From Thereva unica (taxonomy: Eukaryota > Arthropoda > Insecta > Diptera > Therevidae), in NCBI GenBank assembly GCA_949987705.1, contig OX465282.1, forward strand, positions 1,972,501 through 2,036,500: a DNA stretch of 64,000 bases, given 5' to 3'. Shown here piece by piece: positions 46,650-58,412 of this stretch (its first letter is position 1; every line of letters begins with the position of its first letter). The position numbers and the translations under genes were made by a program. The notes under the pieces were generated by a model. The model was not told the origin of the DNA and searched no databases. It saw nothing but the letters and a program-made list of their open reading frames with translations.

Positions 46650-48600
46650 GCGGTAAAGGTACTTTCGTTTTGATGGTAATATTTCTTCGTTTCCATATGC
46701 ACCCCTGGAGCGAGTCGAATTTTGATATTGCCTGGCTGATGGGACTATGAACGTCGGGCGTCGATGCCACTTTCTTTTCCTCAACCAATGATCCCAAGTA
46801 TTAGAACATCGGAACCTGTTCGATTTGTGGATCATCGAGGTGACCATTGGCTTTCGATCTGTCCGTTGTGAACACTTTGGTCTTTTGCGCATTGATTTTT
46901 AACCCGCATGCCTGGCTGATGCGGGAAATGTCGTATAAGACGTCCGTTGCTTCGGCATCCGTGTCGGCGAAGACGGCCCTTTCGTCCAAGAACATGAAAT
47001 CGGTTACGAAGTTGTTGTCGACGTATCGAACTCCGCATCATCCATCGAATGCTTTACGCATAATAGCATCGATCACAACGTTGAAGAGAAGTGACGAAGA
47101 GAGATCTCCTTGTCGGACACCTGTTTGAATCGGGAATTTCTCAGATAAGTCGCTTCGAATACTAACGCTGCTGGTTCAACCATCGTACGATGCTTGTAGA
47201 AGAGCGAATATTTGATCAATGCATCCTCGATGTGGTCTAAATCCCGCTTGTTCGTTCCGGCTCGTTTGCTGTCGCTGTTTCTGTAGTCTCGATGGTATGA
47301 TTTTCGTAAATACTTTGCCGACGATCAAACGGAGACTAATATCGCGATAATTCTTGCATTCCCGACTTTCTTCACAATGGGCACAACGATCGCTTTCCTC
47401 CACTGCTCTGATTTCGGCCGTTAGTTGATCTACTCGGGGCGCTTTCCCATTTTTCAGCGATTTAATTGCCGTCTTCATCTCGATAATTGTCGGTTCGGTA
47501 TCGAGAAACTGATTCGTCGGTTGTTCGATAAATCGGCGGTTCGGGTGCTGGTGGAAGAATTCTCTCCATGAGCAGAGGTCACGAAAGTTTCATTCGACTC
47601 TTTGATGTTGTCGTTTGTTGATGTTGTTTTGCAGCCTAACTGCCGGTACAGCGTCGGGTACTCGTGCCTCGACGCCGCTTCCTCCATTTCGGCCGCAACG
47701 TTATTCCAGTACGCTTCTCGTTCTAATTTCATTCTCTGCCGAGCTTCTGTGTTCAATCTTCAGTATTGCTGTAATTTCTCTCGAGCAAGATATTGGTCGA
47801 CGTCGGTACGTCATTGAGCGTCGATCGGAATCTTGTGTTGATCAAAATGTAGTCTAACATCGCCGAGTCGTTGCCGGATGGGTTTCGCCAAGTGTGTTGG
47901 TGTTAGAGTGGATGGCGGAAAGTGCTGTTGCTAACGATCAAACTGGTTGACGCTGCGAATGAAAGTAGGTGTAAGCCGTTGTCGTTGCCGTTGTACTCTT
48001 CGTTTCTTCCCAGCCGGTTCGCTCTGCCCCTGAATGTGCATTGAAGTCTCCTGCAAGTATGTTTAATACGGTTCAAGGTATCATGTCCATCATATCTTGA
48101 AGCTTATCGTGAAATTCGTCGTTATTCGCGTCCGGGCTGGTCTTGGTTGCCGCATAAACGGATACGACATGGATATTCATTCGACAGATGGTTATAACCA
48201 TCACACGCTCGGATATCGATTGGAATGTGATAATGCTACTGGCAGTCCGTTGATCGACCATAAGCCTGACGCCGGCCTCTCTTTTCTTACCGCCGGAATA
48301 GTGATGCGTTGTCGTTTCGTCGATTGTTGGCGGAACGATCGTCAATGTCCCGGATCCGGTAAGTCGTAGTTCCGATAGCGTAGCAACTGATATTTTGCAT
48401 TTCGATAATTCCATTGCTATGATTTCCTTTTGACCGAGGTGATGTTCTGTTCGTACATTCCACGCGGCGAATTGAATTTTCATTTTCGTTGTGACTAATT
48501 TGGGTTTTCGGCCAGTAATCCACTTCTCACCAGCATCCCTGGTCCCCAGCGCTGGCGCTGGCGGTTCCCGATTCTGGTAGGTCATAATTCGGCAGGTCGA
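46650..48600 (-). mobile_element. RTE-type LINE, long degraded copy (endonuclease to RT)
   Basis: From 48585 on the minus strand: endonuclease start KIQFAAWNVRTEHHLGQKEI near 48485-48425, SELRLTGSGTLTIVPP near 48370, and VVSVYAATKTSPDANNDEF near 48165-48110. The middle contains KLEREAYWNNVAAEMEEAA near 47730. RT coding follows: LKNGKAPRVDQLTAE near 47460, NYRDISLRLIVGKVFTKII near 47350, NEQAGFRPHRGCIDQIF near 47255-47205, the PQG region near 47110, and VFADTDAEATDVLYDISRI near 46985-46925, ending with SKFDSLQGCIWKRRNITIKT near 46725. Frameshifts and stops are frequent. It is related to 10068-10770. Confidence 0.9.
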
Positions 48601-50270
48601 CCAGTCTCCTCCTTTCGCACCCTGGACTTGGGACCAAATGACGGCGGAGCTGATATTTTATCTGACGCTATTACATCAACTGGGTGTTTCATCGTACTGG
48701 AGGCATCCTATACCTAACCTAGATTTATAACAAGAATCTAACCACCCTAGATAAAAGTCGCCGAAAGAAAATCACTGAAATTGTTACCTTAAAGTTACCC
48801 AATCGAATTCAAAATGAAAAATATTGTGTTTTGTCATATTTTTTTTTTCTAAACCCGCAAATTTCGCTATGACGAAACTACTGTAAGAAGTTTGGCCTTA
48901 AGAAAATAACAACAGAGCAAAATTTTGCATAATCTTAAAAAATAATCAGAGGTAATTGATTGAGTTGAACATAATTGTTTGCACTTTCTGCATTTAGGCA
49001 GAATTCATTTGTTGTATATCTATTATCGACGACACAATCATTCAGAAAGTTCTCTCAACCAAACAGGCATTATCGAAACTCGTTAAAACTTTATAAATTC
49101 TGCTATCATAAAAAAAACGGCAACATAATAAAATATGGCAAACATAACTTGGTTTTTTCACCAAAAAAAACTCATCAAAAACGTCCACACCAAATTCATT
49201 CAATACGATCAACCGCCTTCACTTTTGCGAACTTTTGCAACAAATTACACCTTAACTTCGGCATAGAAAAACTGTTCCAATTAAAGAAATCAAATACTTT
49301 TCAATTAAAAAAAAAACAATAAATTAATAAAAAAAAAAATAAAAAAGATAATAAATTTTTAGAGATTTGAACTTATTGGCTCGAATACCAAAATCCAGCC
49401 GGACTCTTAATACAATCGGTACATTCGAAGCCAAGTAAGTCACGATAAAACCTTGGCGAAAACCCCAACAAATTCAAACAAAAGCCAACAAACCGCCCGG
49501 GGAGTATATAATAATAGAAACGCATATCGCGCACGTCATCAGCCAGAGACACGTTACAGGTGAATCATATACAACACCACAGGTAAATACTAGGGGCGAG
49601 TATCAACTGTTATCAAAAATCGACAACTGAAAAAGAACGACCATCAGATTAGATAAGAGCTCTCTTCACAAGTGAAAGTTGAATGTTGTTGATTTGATTT
49701 CGTTTAGTCTGGAGAATTTATTGTCGTCAGTATGACGAGTTTGATGCAAGTAGTTTCAAAAGTTCGGCAGAGATTTTTTTAGTTTGGTATTGTAAAGTTT
49801 CAGATCAGTGTTGCAATGATCGAAATAGTGGACTTTATTAGATATGGTTGCAGTGTAGGTTAAGTAGCTCTTTTTAAAACGGATATTAAAAGTAGTTCAA
49901 TTGCAGATCATCAAACTGAAGCTATTTGTAAAGAACGGAGGCAAGGAATAACACAATAGTTAGTCCTTTTAAGGAAACACTGCATCAATAGTTAAAATAT
50001 ACTTAGTACTATGTTTGAAATTGTACTATGTTTGAAATTATCCTCGTCTATCAATCATTCGAATATTTAAGTCGTCTTTACAAATTCAGGAAAAGATCGT
50101 ACACTTCCAAAGGTAATTTTTCTAAGCTTCTTTCTTTATCTCTAGCTTTATAGTTAAAGACTTAGCTCCATAACTCAGTAATATTACTTCTTCCAATAGT
50201 TAACTTGATAATTTGTTGGTAGGTGACATTGCGAAAGTGGTTTTTCACAACCAACTAACTTCAAAATTTT
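48601..50270. other. No recognisable gene
   Basis: AT-rich. A CCTATACCTAACCT word at about 48709 resembles the TAACC tail of the LINE at 2672-4160 but no LINE coding adjoins it. A 115-codon frame at 48975-49322 has no domain. Confidence 0.45.
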
Positions 50271-51965
50271 TATGAGGTTATAGCAGCTCTCTTTGAGCAA
50301 TTTGTTCCATTACGTACAATTAAAATTCATCCCAAGCGCTGTCCCTAGTTAACTCCTGAAATACATTCTTCATTGGCTGAACGCGATTTTCTTTACCATC
50401 AATACAAAAGGAAGCGCAGTGAAGCATTTCGTAAGATGTATAAAAAAAAGTCCGTAATAAAACGATCTTCTACGATCTGCTAAACGATCCTACGCTAAAA
50501 ATCAGCTCGACATTAATTTACCCCCAAAAAAATTATGGCGCAATATTCGTGATTTGGGTGCGTATGGGAATGATTCTCAACAAGTGTTTGTAGAGCCCAA
50601 TAATTTAAACGAGTACTTTTCATCCATCTCTGAAAGTAACTTTGCTCCAGTTGAAGGTAGCTGTACCAACCTATGCCCACCGGATGGCTTTTCTTTTCAT
50701 TGTATCGATAACCACGAACTTCTTTCTGCGTTGTTCTCTGTCAAATCAAACACCGTGTGTGGTGACAACGTCTCTCCAAAGTTCATGAAATTGATCGCCC
50801 CATTTATATCTAATGTCGTTACTCATATTTTTAACACCTGCCTTACAGTTTCTCAGTTTCCTAGCCAATGGAAACAGGCTCTTGTTGTACCTATTCCGAA
50901 AAAGGTCTCTCCTTCGCAACCATCTGACTTCCGTTCAATTAGTCTTCTATGTTTCCTTTCTAAAGTTTTTGAAAAAATTATTGCTAAGCAGCTCATGTAC
51001 TATCTAAATCAAAGTAGTCTTCTCTCTATATGGCAATCTGGTCTGGGCACAGCTGCGAAACGGCACTCTTAAAAGTTTCAACTGATATTCTTGAGTCACT
51101 TGATAACAATAAAATTGCAATCTTAGTTCTACTCGATTTCTCAAAAGTTTTTGACTCAGTTGACCATATGGAGCATTTTCGAGAATTCACCATGGTAGCT
51201 ACCAGAAGTTAATCTACCATCGATTACTTACCCCTTATCCTTTTGGTGAGACCCTGGTTACCTTACCGGGGAATAGTAGAACATGTTGAGTGGTGATTTA
51301 TGGCAAGTAATCATTTTTTGAACGTGGTAGATTAACTTCTGGTTCGACTGGTAGCTACCATGGTGAATTCTCGAAAATGCCCATGATGTTACTTGAAAAA
51401 CTAGGCAGAAATTTTGGACTCGGCCCTACTGCAGTCAAACTTTTTGAAAGCTATCTCCAGGAGCGCTCTCAAATTGTTAAGGTACAAGAATCTTTCTCCG
51501 AACCAGCGCTTCTTCATTGTGGAGTACCTCAAGGCTCTATCCTGGGCCCCTTGCTTTTCAGTCTTTATATAAACGACCTTCCAAATGTAGTCAAACATTG
51601 TTCCATACATCTATGTATATGGTGATGATGTGCAGATCTATTTAAGCAAACCTTTTGAACTTATCGAGGACTGCACTGTTCAGCTAAACAGTGATCTGAA
51701 ACGCGTGACTGAATGGTCAGTTCAGTATAAATTACTGCTGAACCCTACCAAGTCGGCCTGCCTTGTCGTCAGCAAAACTCCTATTGACATTGAAAATCTG
51801 TTCCCAATTAAAACTAATAGTAATGTTTTACCCTATGTTGACTCTGTAAAAAATCTGGGAGTCGAGCTCGACTGTAAATTCAGTTGCTGTAACCAAACCA
51901 GAAGTGTCCTTCGTAAGGTGCCTGCCTTCACCAACTTTGGGTATCTCTCTAATCTATTGCGTCTT
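50271..51965 (+). mobile_element. LINE (same group as 15926-18118), interrupted twice
   Basis: Plus-strand ORF2 coding begins near 50285 (LFEQFVPLRTIKIHPKRCP) and continues as an open frame 50554-51072 (CGDNVSPKFMKLI, DFRSISLLCFLSKVFEKII). After a frame change it reads LLDFSKVFDSVDHM near 51130-51170, where a MITE interrupts it. It resumes with MLLEKLGRNFG at 51386, then CGVPQGSILGPLLFSLYIND near 51520-51580, GDDVQIYLSK (YADD altered) and VKNLGVELDCKFSC near 51845-51890. It breaks off at 51965 where an opposite-strand LINE starts. Close in wording to the LINE at 15926-18118. Confidence 0.88.
51168..51385. mobile_element. 212-bp TIR MITE with ATG duplication (MITE 2)
   Basis: The element at 51171-51382 has a left end GAGCATTTTCGAGAATTCAC and a right-end reverse complement GGGCATTTTCGAGAATTCAC, with pairing continuing through CCATGGTAGCTACCA, AGAAGTTAATCTACCA and GATTACTT. 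ATG is present at 51168-51170 and 51383-51385. Removing the element and one ATG gives the continuous host reading DSVDHMMLLEKL, which aligns with DNVDHSLLLEKL in the related LINE at 16620. TGGTAGCTACCA inside each arm is itself a palindrome. No coding. Confidence 0.9.
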
Positions 51966-54340
51966 TTTTTTATGTGGCAGTGCTAAACTCAGGAATCACC
52001 TTTTGTACTACCAGTCCGTCATGTCGTTTATCACGTCATGGTGCAATGTCTAGCAGCAAGCTTAGTACGGGGGGAGGGGAATAGATTAAGGGTTATGGGG
52101 GTTCGAAGGGGTGTGGAAGAAGGTGGTGATGAACCCCGCGTTTAAACTCTTGGATGTTGTAGGAGCACTGCGAGACATTATTCCACAGTCGAGTTGTTCT
52201 AGAGGTCGCGCCAAAAGAGTTGATGCCGGAGCGCGCAGCTGGGGAAATTAAAGCTGCACACAAATAAAAATTGCGCACATGTTGATAAGAAATGCGCTTA
52301 TGTATTTTCAAATTTCCCCTTCGAAATTTGTTGCGACTAGGCTAAGGGACGGGAACGGCATGCGGGGATTCTACTGCGCATGGAAAACGCGACTTTCTCG
52401 GCATCAACTCTTTTGGCACGACCTCTATTTACAAACGAATTCATATCTTGTTGAGTGCGTGAAAAGGGGAGTTGTAGGTAAAGGTAATGAGACGAGTGGG
52501 CTAATCCGGTGTTGCGATTAAAAGGTTGCCGTGGAGGCAGGAGAGCGTTTATTTCAGAGGAGCAGTCGCTATAATAGTAAATTTTGTTAGTGCTGCTACA
52601 TTCCTACGGTGGCTCAGGGGGTCGATGGTGGAGCAGGCGGTGTCGTCATCAATTAATTTAAGTGCCCTTTTTTGCACCTTATCTAACCATGCCAAGGTGT
52701 TTATCGACGCGCCGCCCCAAACGAGGGAGTTGTATTCGAGAAGAGGCCGAATGTAGGATTTATAAATAACAGCACGGGCCGATGGCTGGAGGAAGAACTT
52801 GCACCTCTTAAGAAATCCCAAGCACTGGGATCCTTGCTTGGCGATTTGGAATATGTGGTCATTACATCGCAAGTCTTTGGCTAATGTCACGCCTAAGATG
52901 TGTAAGGATGCGTCGGCCATTAGTTGAACTTCATCCACTCTCAAGGGTGACGAGGTGTTGAACTTCTTTTTGGAGATAAGACAGTACTTGGTTTTAGTGG
53001 GGTTGAATTCAACACGATTCTTCTTTCCCCACTCTAGAATGAGATTAATGTCGTTATTAATAGAGTTGGACATTAGTTCGCGATCATCAAGACAGGATCT
53101 GGCATGAGTCTGTCTTGTATCGTAGCTGTACGAGTAACCTAAAGTACCGTCGTCAGCGAAGCTGAGAAGTGGGTTGGAGGGGACTGAAAGTAGGTCATTT
53201 ATAAAGATGAGAAATAGGGCCGGTGATAAAATTGAACCCTGGCGGACCCCCGCAGAGATGGGGTGAGAGTCAGATTTAACGCCATCCAATACTACCTTAA
53301 TTGAACGGCCGGAAAGGAAACTTTCAACCCACTTATACGGAAACGAGTCAATTCCAATAGCTTTGAGTTTAGCTAACAAGGCTGAGTGCCATACTCTATC
53401 AAAAGCCTTGGAGATATCCAAAGCAATCAAACTAGATTCGCCAGAACCATGCAAACTTCGGTTGAGGTGTTCTGTAAGGCAAACTAAAAGATCATCAGTG
53501 GATCTTTTTTGTCGGAAGCCGTATTGTTTGTCGTTGATAAGTTGGTTGGATTCTAGATATCCCATAACCTTTTTGTTAATTGTCGTCTCCATGGTTTTGG
53601 AGAGAATAGAAGTAATTGCTATTGGACGGTAGTTGGAGGGAAGGCTGGAGTCACCTTTTTCAGTATTGGCTGAACATGGGCAAGTTTCCAGGAGTCTGGG
53701 TAAACTCCGGAGGAGTATGATAGAGCAAAAAGTTTGCGAGGAGGTTTAGCCAAAGGTGACGCGCATTGTTTTAAGACGATAGGGGGTATATTATCGGGTC
53801 CAGTGCATTTATTGACATCGAGCTCCTTGAGGCACCTGTACACCTCGCGAGTTCTGAAGAGAGCCCTGTCCATTAAATGAGCGCTGCGCTCGAGAACCGG
53901 GGGTAGCATATCAGTGTGGGGTAAAGAAGAATTGGAAGCAAACAGAGATGCTAATAAATCGGCCTTGGATTTGCTGTCTGTTATCATCTTCTCATCGTGG
54001 ATGAATGAAGGAGTTGTGGATGAAGTGAAATTCTTCTTAATGGAGCTTACCAATGACCAGAAGTTCTTGCTACCAGAGGTTGCATTAACGAGTTTACTTC
54101 TCAATTTGTTGTCAAATGAATTTTTGACATTCCTGATGGTGACTTTACAGGAATTTCTTAGTTTTATATACTCTACACGGAGCGATTCACTCGGGAAGCT
54201 CTTGTAAGCTCGAAAGGCGGCTTCTTTATTTCTGATTGCATTCATGCACTCCTGATTAAACCATCTGTTGGGCCTAGCCTTCACAGATTTAGTTGTATGA
54301 GGAATGAATAAATGCATTCCTGCCTATATGATCCTGGAGA
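51966..54340 (-). mobile_element. LINE, DISKAFDRVWH family (copy B), longest copy
   Basis: The minus-strand frame 54317-53619 (232 codons) covers the linker and RT start (CTGPDNIPPIVLKQCASPLA, YPDSWKLAHVQPILKK). A frame change near 53630 leads to the 347-codon frame 53592-52549 with NDKQYGFRQKRSTDDLL, ALDISKAFDRVWHSALLAKL, AGVRQGSILSPALFLIFIND (PQG altered to RQG), SFADDGTLGYSYS and a long C-terminal domain. The end (EFKRGVHHHLLPHPFEPP) lies near 52140-52093. The 3' region ends at a T run near 51966. A mariner-type MITE interrupts the C-terminal region. It inserted into the plus-strand LINE at 51965. Confidence 0.92.
52200..52427. mobile_element. 224-bp MITE with TA duplication (Tc1/mariner type)
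   Basis: The element at 52202-52425 has TIRs that start GAGGTCG(C/T)GCCAAAAGAG and match over about 27 bp with one mismatch. TA at 52200-52201 and 52426-52427 is the duplication. Removal restores GTTGTTCTATTTACAAAC, matching GTTGTTCTATTCATAAAC in LINE copy A near 44312. The TA duplication is characteristic of Tc1/mariner elements. No transposase. Confidence 0.88.
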
Positions 54341-54755
54341 TACGGATAGCGGCAGCGTTGATGTTTTTGTTTCGTTTTGTTTGTTTGTTCCTCTTTCGGG
54401 ATGACCTTGAGGCAATCCCCTTTTTAAATGCTAGTCTGGTGGGGTTTTAAAAGCTTAGGCTATTCCGGTATAAGTTCTTAGTAGCTCTAAAATAATTTAT
54501 TTAGTTTTCGTATGAAAAGCTATGCTAGTGTACGGTCTTTCGCTCACATTCCTTGGTTGCCAGCGGCCAAGAGAGCCCTCCAATGTTTTGGGTTTTCAGA
54601 TGTACATTCTAGGGTGTAGATTTCCTCACTCAAAGCGACAGTGCGTGTGCACTAGTAAGTAAAATACTTTTAAATTTATTGTATTGTTAGTGTGCCGCCA
54701 AATTTTGAAGTTGTTAAAAGTGTGCCGCAACAAAAAAAAAGGTTAAGAATCACTG
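54341..54755. other. Unrecognised; possible hAT-like end at right
   Basis: GGTTAAGAATCACTG at about 54741-54755 resembles a hAT terminal sequence (CAGTG.TTCTTAACC in reverse). Upstream, GTGTGCCGCCAAATTTTGAA and GTGTGCCGCAAC repeat the word GTGTGCCGC. The left end was not found. Confidence 0.35.
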
Positions 54756-57086
54756 ATCTAATCCATAGATTTCGGTTAAAACCCCTATGTTGGTCTACAA
54801 GTCCCTCCAATAGCTCCACCGGGATCTGTGCGTCCTGTACATCCGATTATCACAGCCTACAACAACGAAAGCTCTCCACTCCGACGTTGCACTATCGCCT
54901 GCACTGATATTGCATTTTTTCATCACTTTGTCTGTTGTTATTGTTAACAACTGCACATCAGATAAGGTGCACTTATAAAAAAAAATTGCAATGTGTAAAC
55001 AAATTGCAAACGTTTCCACAATAATTTTAGTTGACAGTATGGCTATGTTGTTATCAGGTTTGAAATGGTCTCGTTGACTAAGGCGTTGTATTCTTACTTA
55101 CACTTAAAGTTATAGTACATCAAGTTTCGAGACCACTCCAAATCAATGAATTACTTGGTAATGTATGCAAATGCAGTTTTTAAAATTACATTTTAAAGTT
55201 GACGAAAAAATGCATTTATTAATCTTATCTGTATGGTTTAATATTTGTTTATTGGTAGTGGTGTTAACGTTTAATTTATTAGTTTATTTTTGTTTTACAA
55301 AATAAGAGATTTGAAAAGTTATTTACGAAATGTTGAAAGTAGTATTTTATGCAGCAATGGGAATGTTAAGGTTTCGCTGGTAGTCTACTGTACAAAAATA
55401 TGTCTTTTTCCACGAGATTCTGCTTTGTCTGTCTACACATCTAAAGAAAATCCAATGTTCCCTAAACTTTAACAAAGATTTCGCCCGGTAGAAGTATAGT
55501 GATTTGCCTAAGATACATTCTGCAGACATTGTTTTGATCTTCGTCTTGATTTTCGCTCGTATGCCAAGAAGTATTACCGATATCGATCTCGTACCAATCT
55601 TTTTTCTAATACGACAAGATCATTGATCTCCCTCTTTCTCAGTACCTTCCCGACCTAGTTATCCTATTGCAGCGCTCCATCTTAAAGTTTAAACAAATCT
55701 CCTATAAACGATGCGCCCATTCTAGAACTATCAACTGTATGGAAAAGATCCCAAAATGCAGAAAGGAGCCAGCCAGTGATAGGGAGTTATTCCTGTTCAA
55801 GGATGGAGTATACTAAGATCACTCTTTCATTGGAAGATCCCCGTAGAGGCCCACCGGCGAAAGTGCAGGCAGCTATTCGGAGAGGCGACCCAAGAAAGCG
55901 ACTGCTTTGAGAAGAAGTGCAGCGCAGCTCGAAAACATTTTAGAAAACTAGCTACTCCCTTATATAGCGCCCCCTAGAAAGAAAGGGATGCCGATTTTCT
56001 TAATTATAAGAGGGTTATATCCTCTGCATCTTCTCTAGGTCACAATAACCTGGTTTGAAAAGCTTTCAGAATAGAAGTCGGTCTCACTCATAATGAAGCC
56101 CAGAAAGTCTCCAAAGACGACGTGGGCGTGTTTGTGACTAACTATACGGAGACTCTCCTAACTACATGAATTTGAGTCTTCTGGAGGCGATAGTCGAGTT
56201 GGCTCACGCCTCAAACGACGCAGGTCCCTAAGGGTTGGAGCCCCTATGATGGACCGCCTTACCCACGTCGCAGTAGACGAGGAAAAGGTCCCTCACAGCT
56301 GTGCTGTGTTTGGGTACGTCACGGTGGCAACAGAACACCCACTGACATTATGTTGATAAGGATATAGGAGTCCAAAACAAGACCCTAAGGGTGGACGAGT
56401 GGAGAGTACTTCACAAAGTGCACCGCACACCATGCCCAGAGTTGACGTTCTATGGGTACCAAAAGGTCTATTGATGAGCTGAGACGGGTGGGTAGCCAAA
56501 TTGGCTTCAAGTTTGGTTGGGCAAAGATTAGGATCAGGACGGCAGAAAAGCCCATGATCAAAGCTGTCCCAGCCAAACTTGCATGTCCCTTCAGTGACCC
56601 GACAGTACCTGGCGAGCAACCGCGACCATTTCTGCCAACTGAAGTGTCCGGAAATGGAAGAAGTAAGTTGCTCGAATGTCGGGTTGGTGATCACTGCATA
56701 TTTTGGGATAGAAGTAAGGCCTCTTTTAATAAAGACGTGATTCTTTCCACCATCTCATTATCACTGGCGACTGGGGCAAGCTATACCAGTCGACACAAAC
56801 AACCACACAACTTCCCGAAAGACAATGGGGAAGCAACTCTGGGAGGAGATTCTTGGTTTATTGCCGTTATAGGAGGGGCTTTGACCCTAATATCACCACC
56901 GAAAACCTCAACCTCGACCCAAAAAGGAACGCAAAACCTGGAAACATTATCCTCCAAGAAAATGAACGCTGATTCCAATATGAAGCTTCCTGGGATAAAT
57001 CTTTGTTACGCCAAAGTTGCCTCGCAGCATTTTAAAACGTTTTTATTAGCTCGCATTCTTGTCTGTCTGTTTGTCCGGTACATATC
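54756..57086. other. No recognisable gene
   Basis: Contains overlapping frames on both strands, the longest being plus 56452-57297 (281 codons) and minus 56694-56293 (133 codons). Neither shows domain wording. The longer one runs through the tandem repeat and into MITE 5, so at least its last third is not protein sequence. Some of 55700-56300 may be old transposon coding but I cannot place it. Confidence 0.4.
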
Positions 57087-57720
57087 TTGCAATCGATTTT
57101 TTGAATACTTTCGGTTACCCGATCACCCTTCGCACACAACTTCAGCTCCGATGACAATGCAATATGGTATACTCATTATACCGTTAGATCTATGGCGGCC
57201 ATCTCAAGAGGACGGATTAAGGCCGGGACACACATATCCGCACCGCGTCCGCACCGCATCCGCACCGTGTGTCGGACAACACACGGAGAGAAAGTAAACA
57301 AGTAAAATTTTACCAGTCAGTCCCCACATTTCCGTGTCCGCACCGAGTCAAATTACGTGAGTTTTGTTTTTGCCCGGACACGGTGCGGATGCGGTGCGGA
57401 CACGGTGCGGATATGTGTGTCCCGGCCTTTACTGTTTTCTTCACGGAACAAATTTTGCAATCGATTTTTCAAATACTTCCGGATATCCTATCATGCTGAA
57501 ATTTTGCATACAGCTTTAGCTCCGATTACAATGCAATATGGTATACTCAATATACCTTTAGATCCATGGCGGCAGTCTCAGGAGGGCGGATTGAAATATT
57601 CTTCACAACCCCTTTGACATGGGTATCAAATGAAAGGTTATGATAAGTAGAACACCATAAGCAATATAGTATACTCAAGAGGGCGGATTACCATTTTCTT
57701 CACAACCCCCTCGACATGTT
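57087..57720. repeat. Tandem repeat, about 156-bp unit, 2-3 copies
   Basis: TTGCAATCGATTTTT at 57087 and 57455; GCTCCGATGACAATGCAATA and GCTCCGATTACAATGCAATA; ATGGTATACTCA; ATGGCGGC. A partial third copy at 57655-57718 reads GAGGGCGGATTACCATTTTC. The first two copies are spaced 368 bp, of which 212 bp is MITE 5 and its duplication. The word GGGTATCAAATGAAAGGT near 57620 is also in this block. Confidence 0.85.
57217..57431. mobile_element. 209-bp TIR MITE with TTA duplication (MITE 5)
   Basis: The element at 57220-57428 starts AGGCCGGGACACACATATCC and ends with its reverse complement. The arms contain three near-tandem 11-bp words TCCGCACCG(C/T)(G/A) on each side. TTA at 57217-57219 and 57429-57431 is the duplication. 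The third repeat copy (GCGGATTACCATTTTCTTC near 57685) shows the unoccupied site, and GCGGATTA + CTGTTTTCTTC is what remains here after removal. TTA plus GGCC ends fits PIF/Harbinger-type MITEs. Confidence 0.92.
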
Positions 57721-57828
57721 AATATGGAATGGCGGCCAAAATGTTACGCGGCGTGACGTAGACCAAATTTCAAGGAAGAAGGGTAACTCGCACTTTCTGA
57801 TTAGCAAGAACGCTTTAAACGGCTGGCG

Positions 57829-58022
57829 CAGTGCCAGTTAGTCTGCGAATGTATTTGCGCTTCGGCGCTGGTGACACGGACCCCTAAAATTTTTTCGGAA
57901 CCCACTTTGGGAATCACTGATCTAGGACAACCGGAAATACAATTAATGTGATGTGAAAGCGTCCACAAAAGGGCGCCAAAAGACAATCTCGCTCCACCCT
58001 GAAGAAGGGCTAGGGCCGGCAC
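57829..58022. mobile_element. Possible small hAT-like element
   Basis: The left end CAGTGCCAGTTAGTC and right end GGGCCGGCACTG (reverse CAGTGCCGGCCC) share CAGTGCC. The length is 194 bp. No 8-bp duplication could be confirmed, so this is tentative. A similar GGGCCGGCGCTG occurs at about 7299. Confidence 0.35.
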
Positions 58023-58412
58023 TGGCTGAGTCTCCTCTGAGTGCTTGAAAGTCGAACCATGTGTCCTCTTGTTAAAATCCTATCGTATCTTTTCCGCAAC
58101 CATAATATGTATGTCTGTGGTTGAGCAAAAGATACCACCACAAAGCTAGTTCAACATTTTTTCACTCTCCTCTTTTTCCAATAAAAAACGAAATCAAAGT
58201 TTACACAAAAAACACTTTTCGATCAAATAAAACATTTTTATTTACCTTAAAAATATGGGGCCTAGTCGAAAATCGTTTTTTGTCTAAAAAATTTTGTAAA
58301 ATTTTTTTTTAATTTCGTTTTTAGTTAGATTTTTTTAAACTTTTATTTTTATTATTTTTTTTTTAGTGTTTCAAATTATCTTTATTTTTTATTTAAAAAA
58401 AACCTGCTCTAA
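58023..58412. other. Upstream region of the thioredoxin-domain gene
   Basis: T- and A-rich sequence immediately upstream of the ATG at 58413, with poly-T tracts at 58298-58310 and 58352-58364. No TATA box at a sensible distance could be singled out. It presumably holds the promoter and 5' untranslated region. Confidence 0.4.

Noticed and set aside
51166..51384. Palindrome read as a transcription terminator or recombination site
   Set aside because: The duplication and restored LINE frame show it is a transposon.
56452..57297. 281-codon open frame as a possible host gene
   Set aside because: Its last third runs through a tandem repeat and into MITE 5; no domain, and a 133-codon frame overlaps on the other strand.
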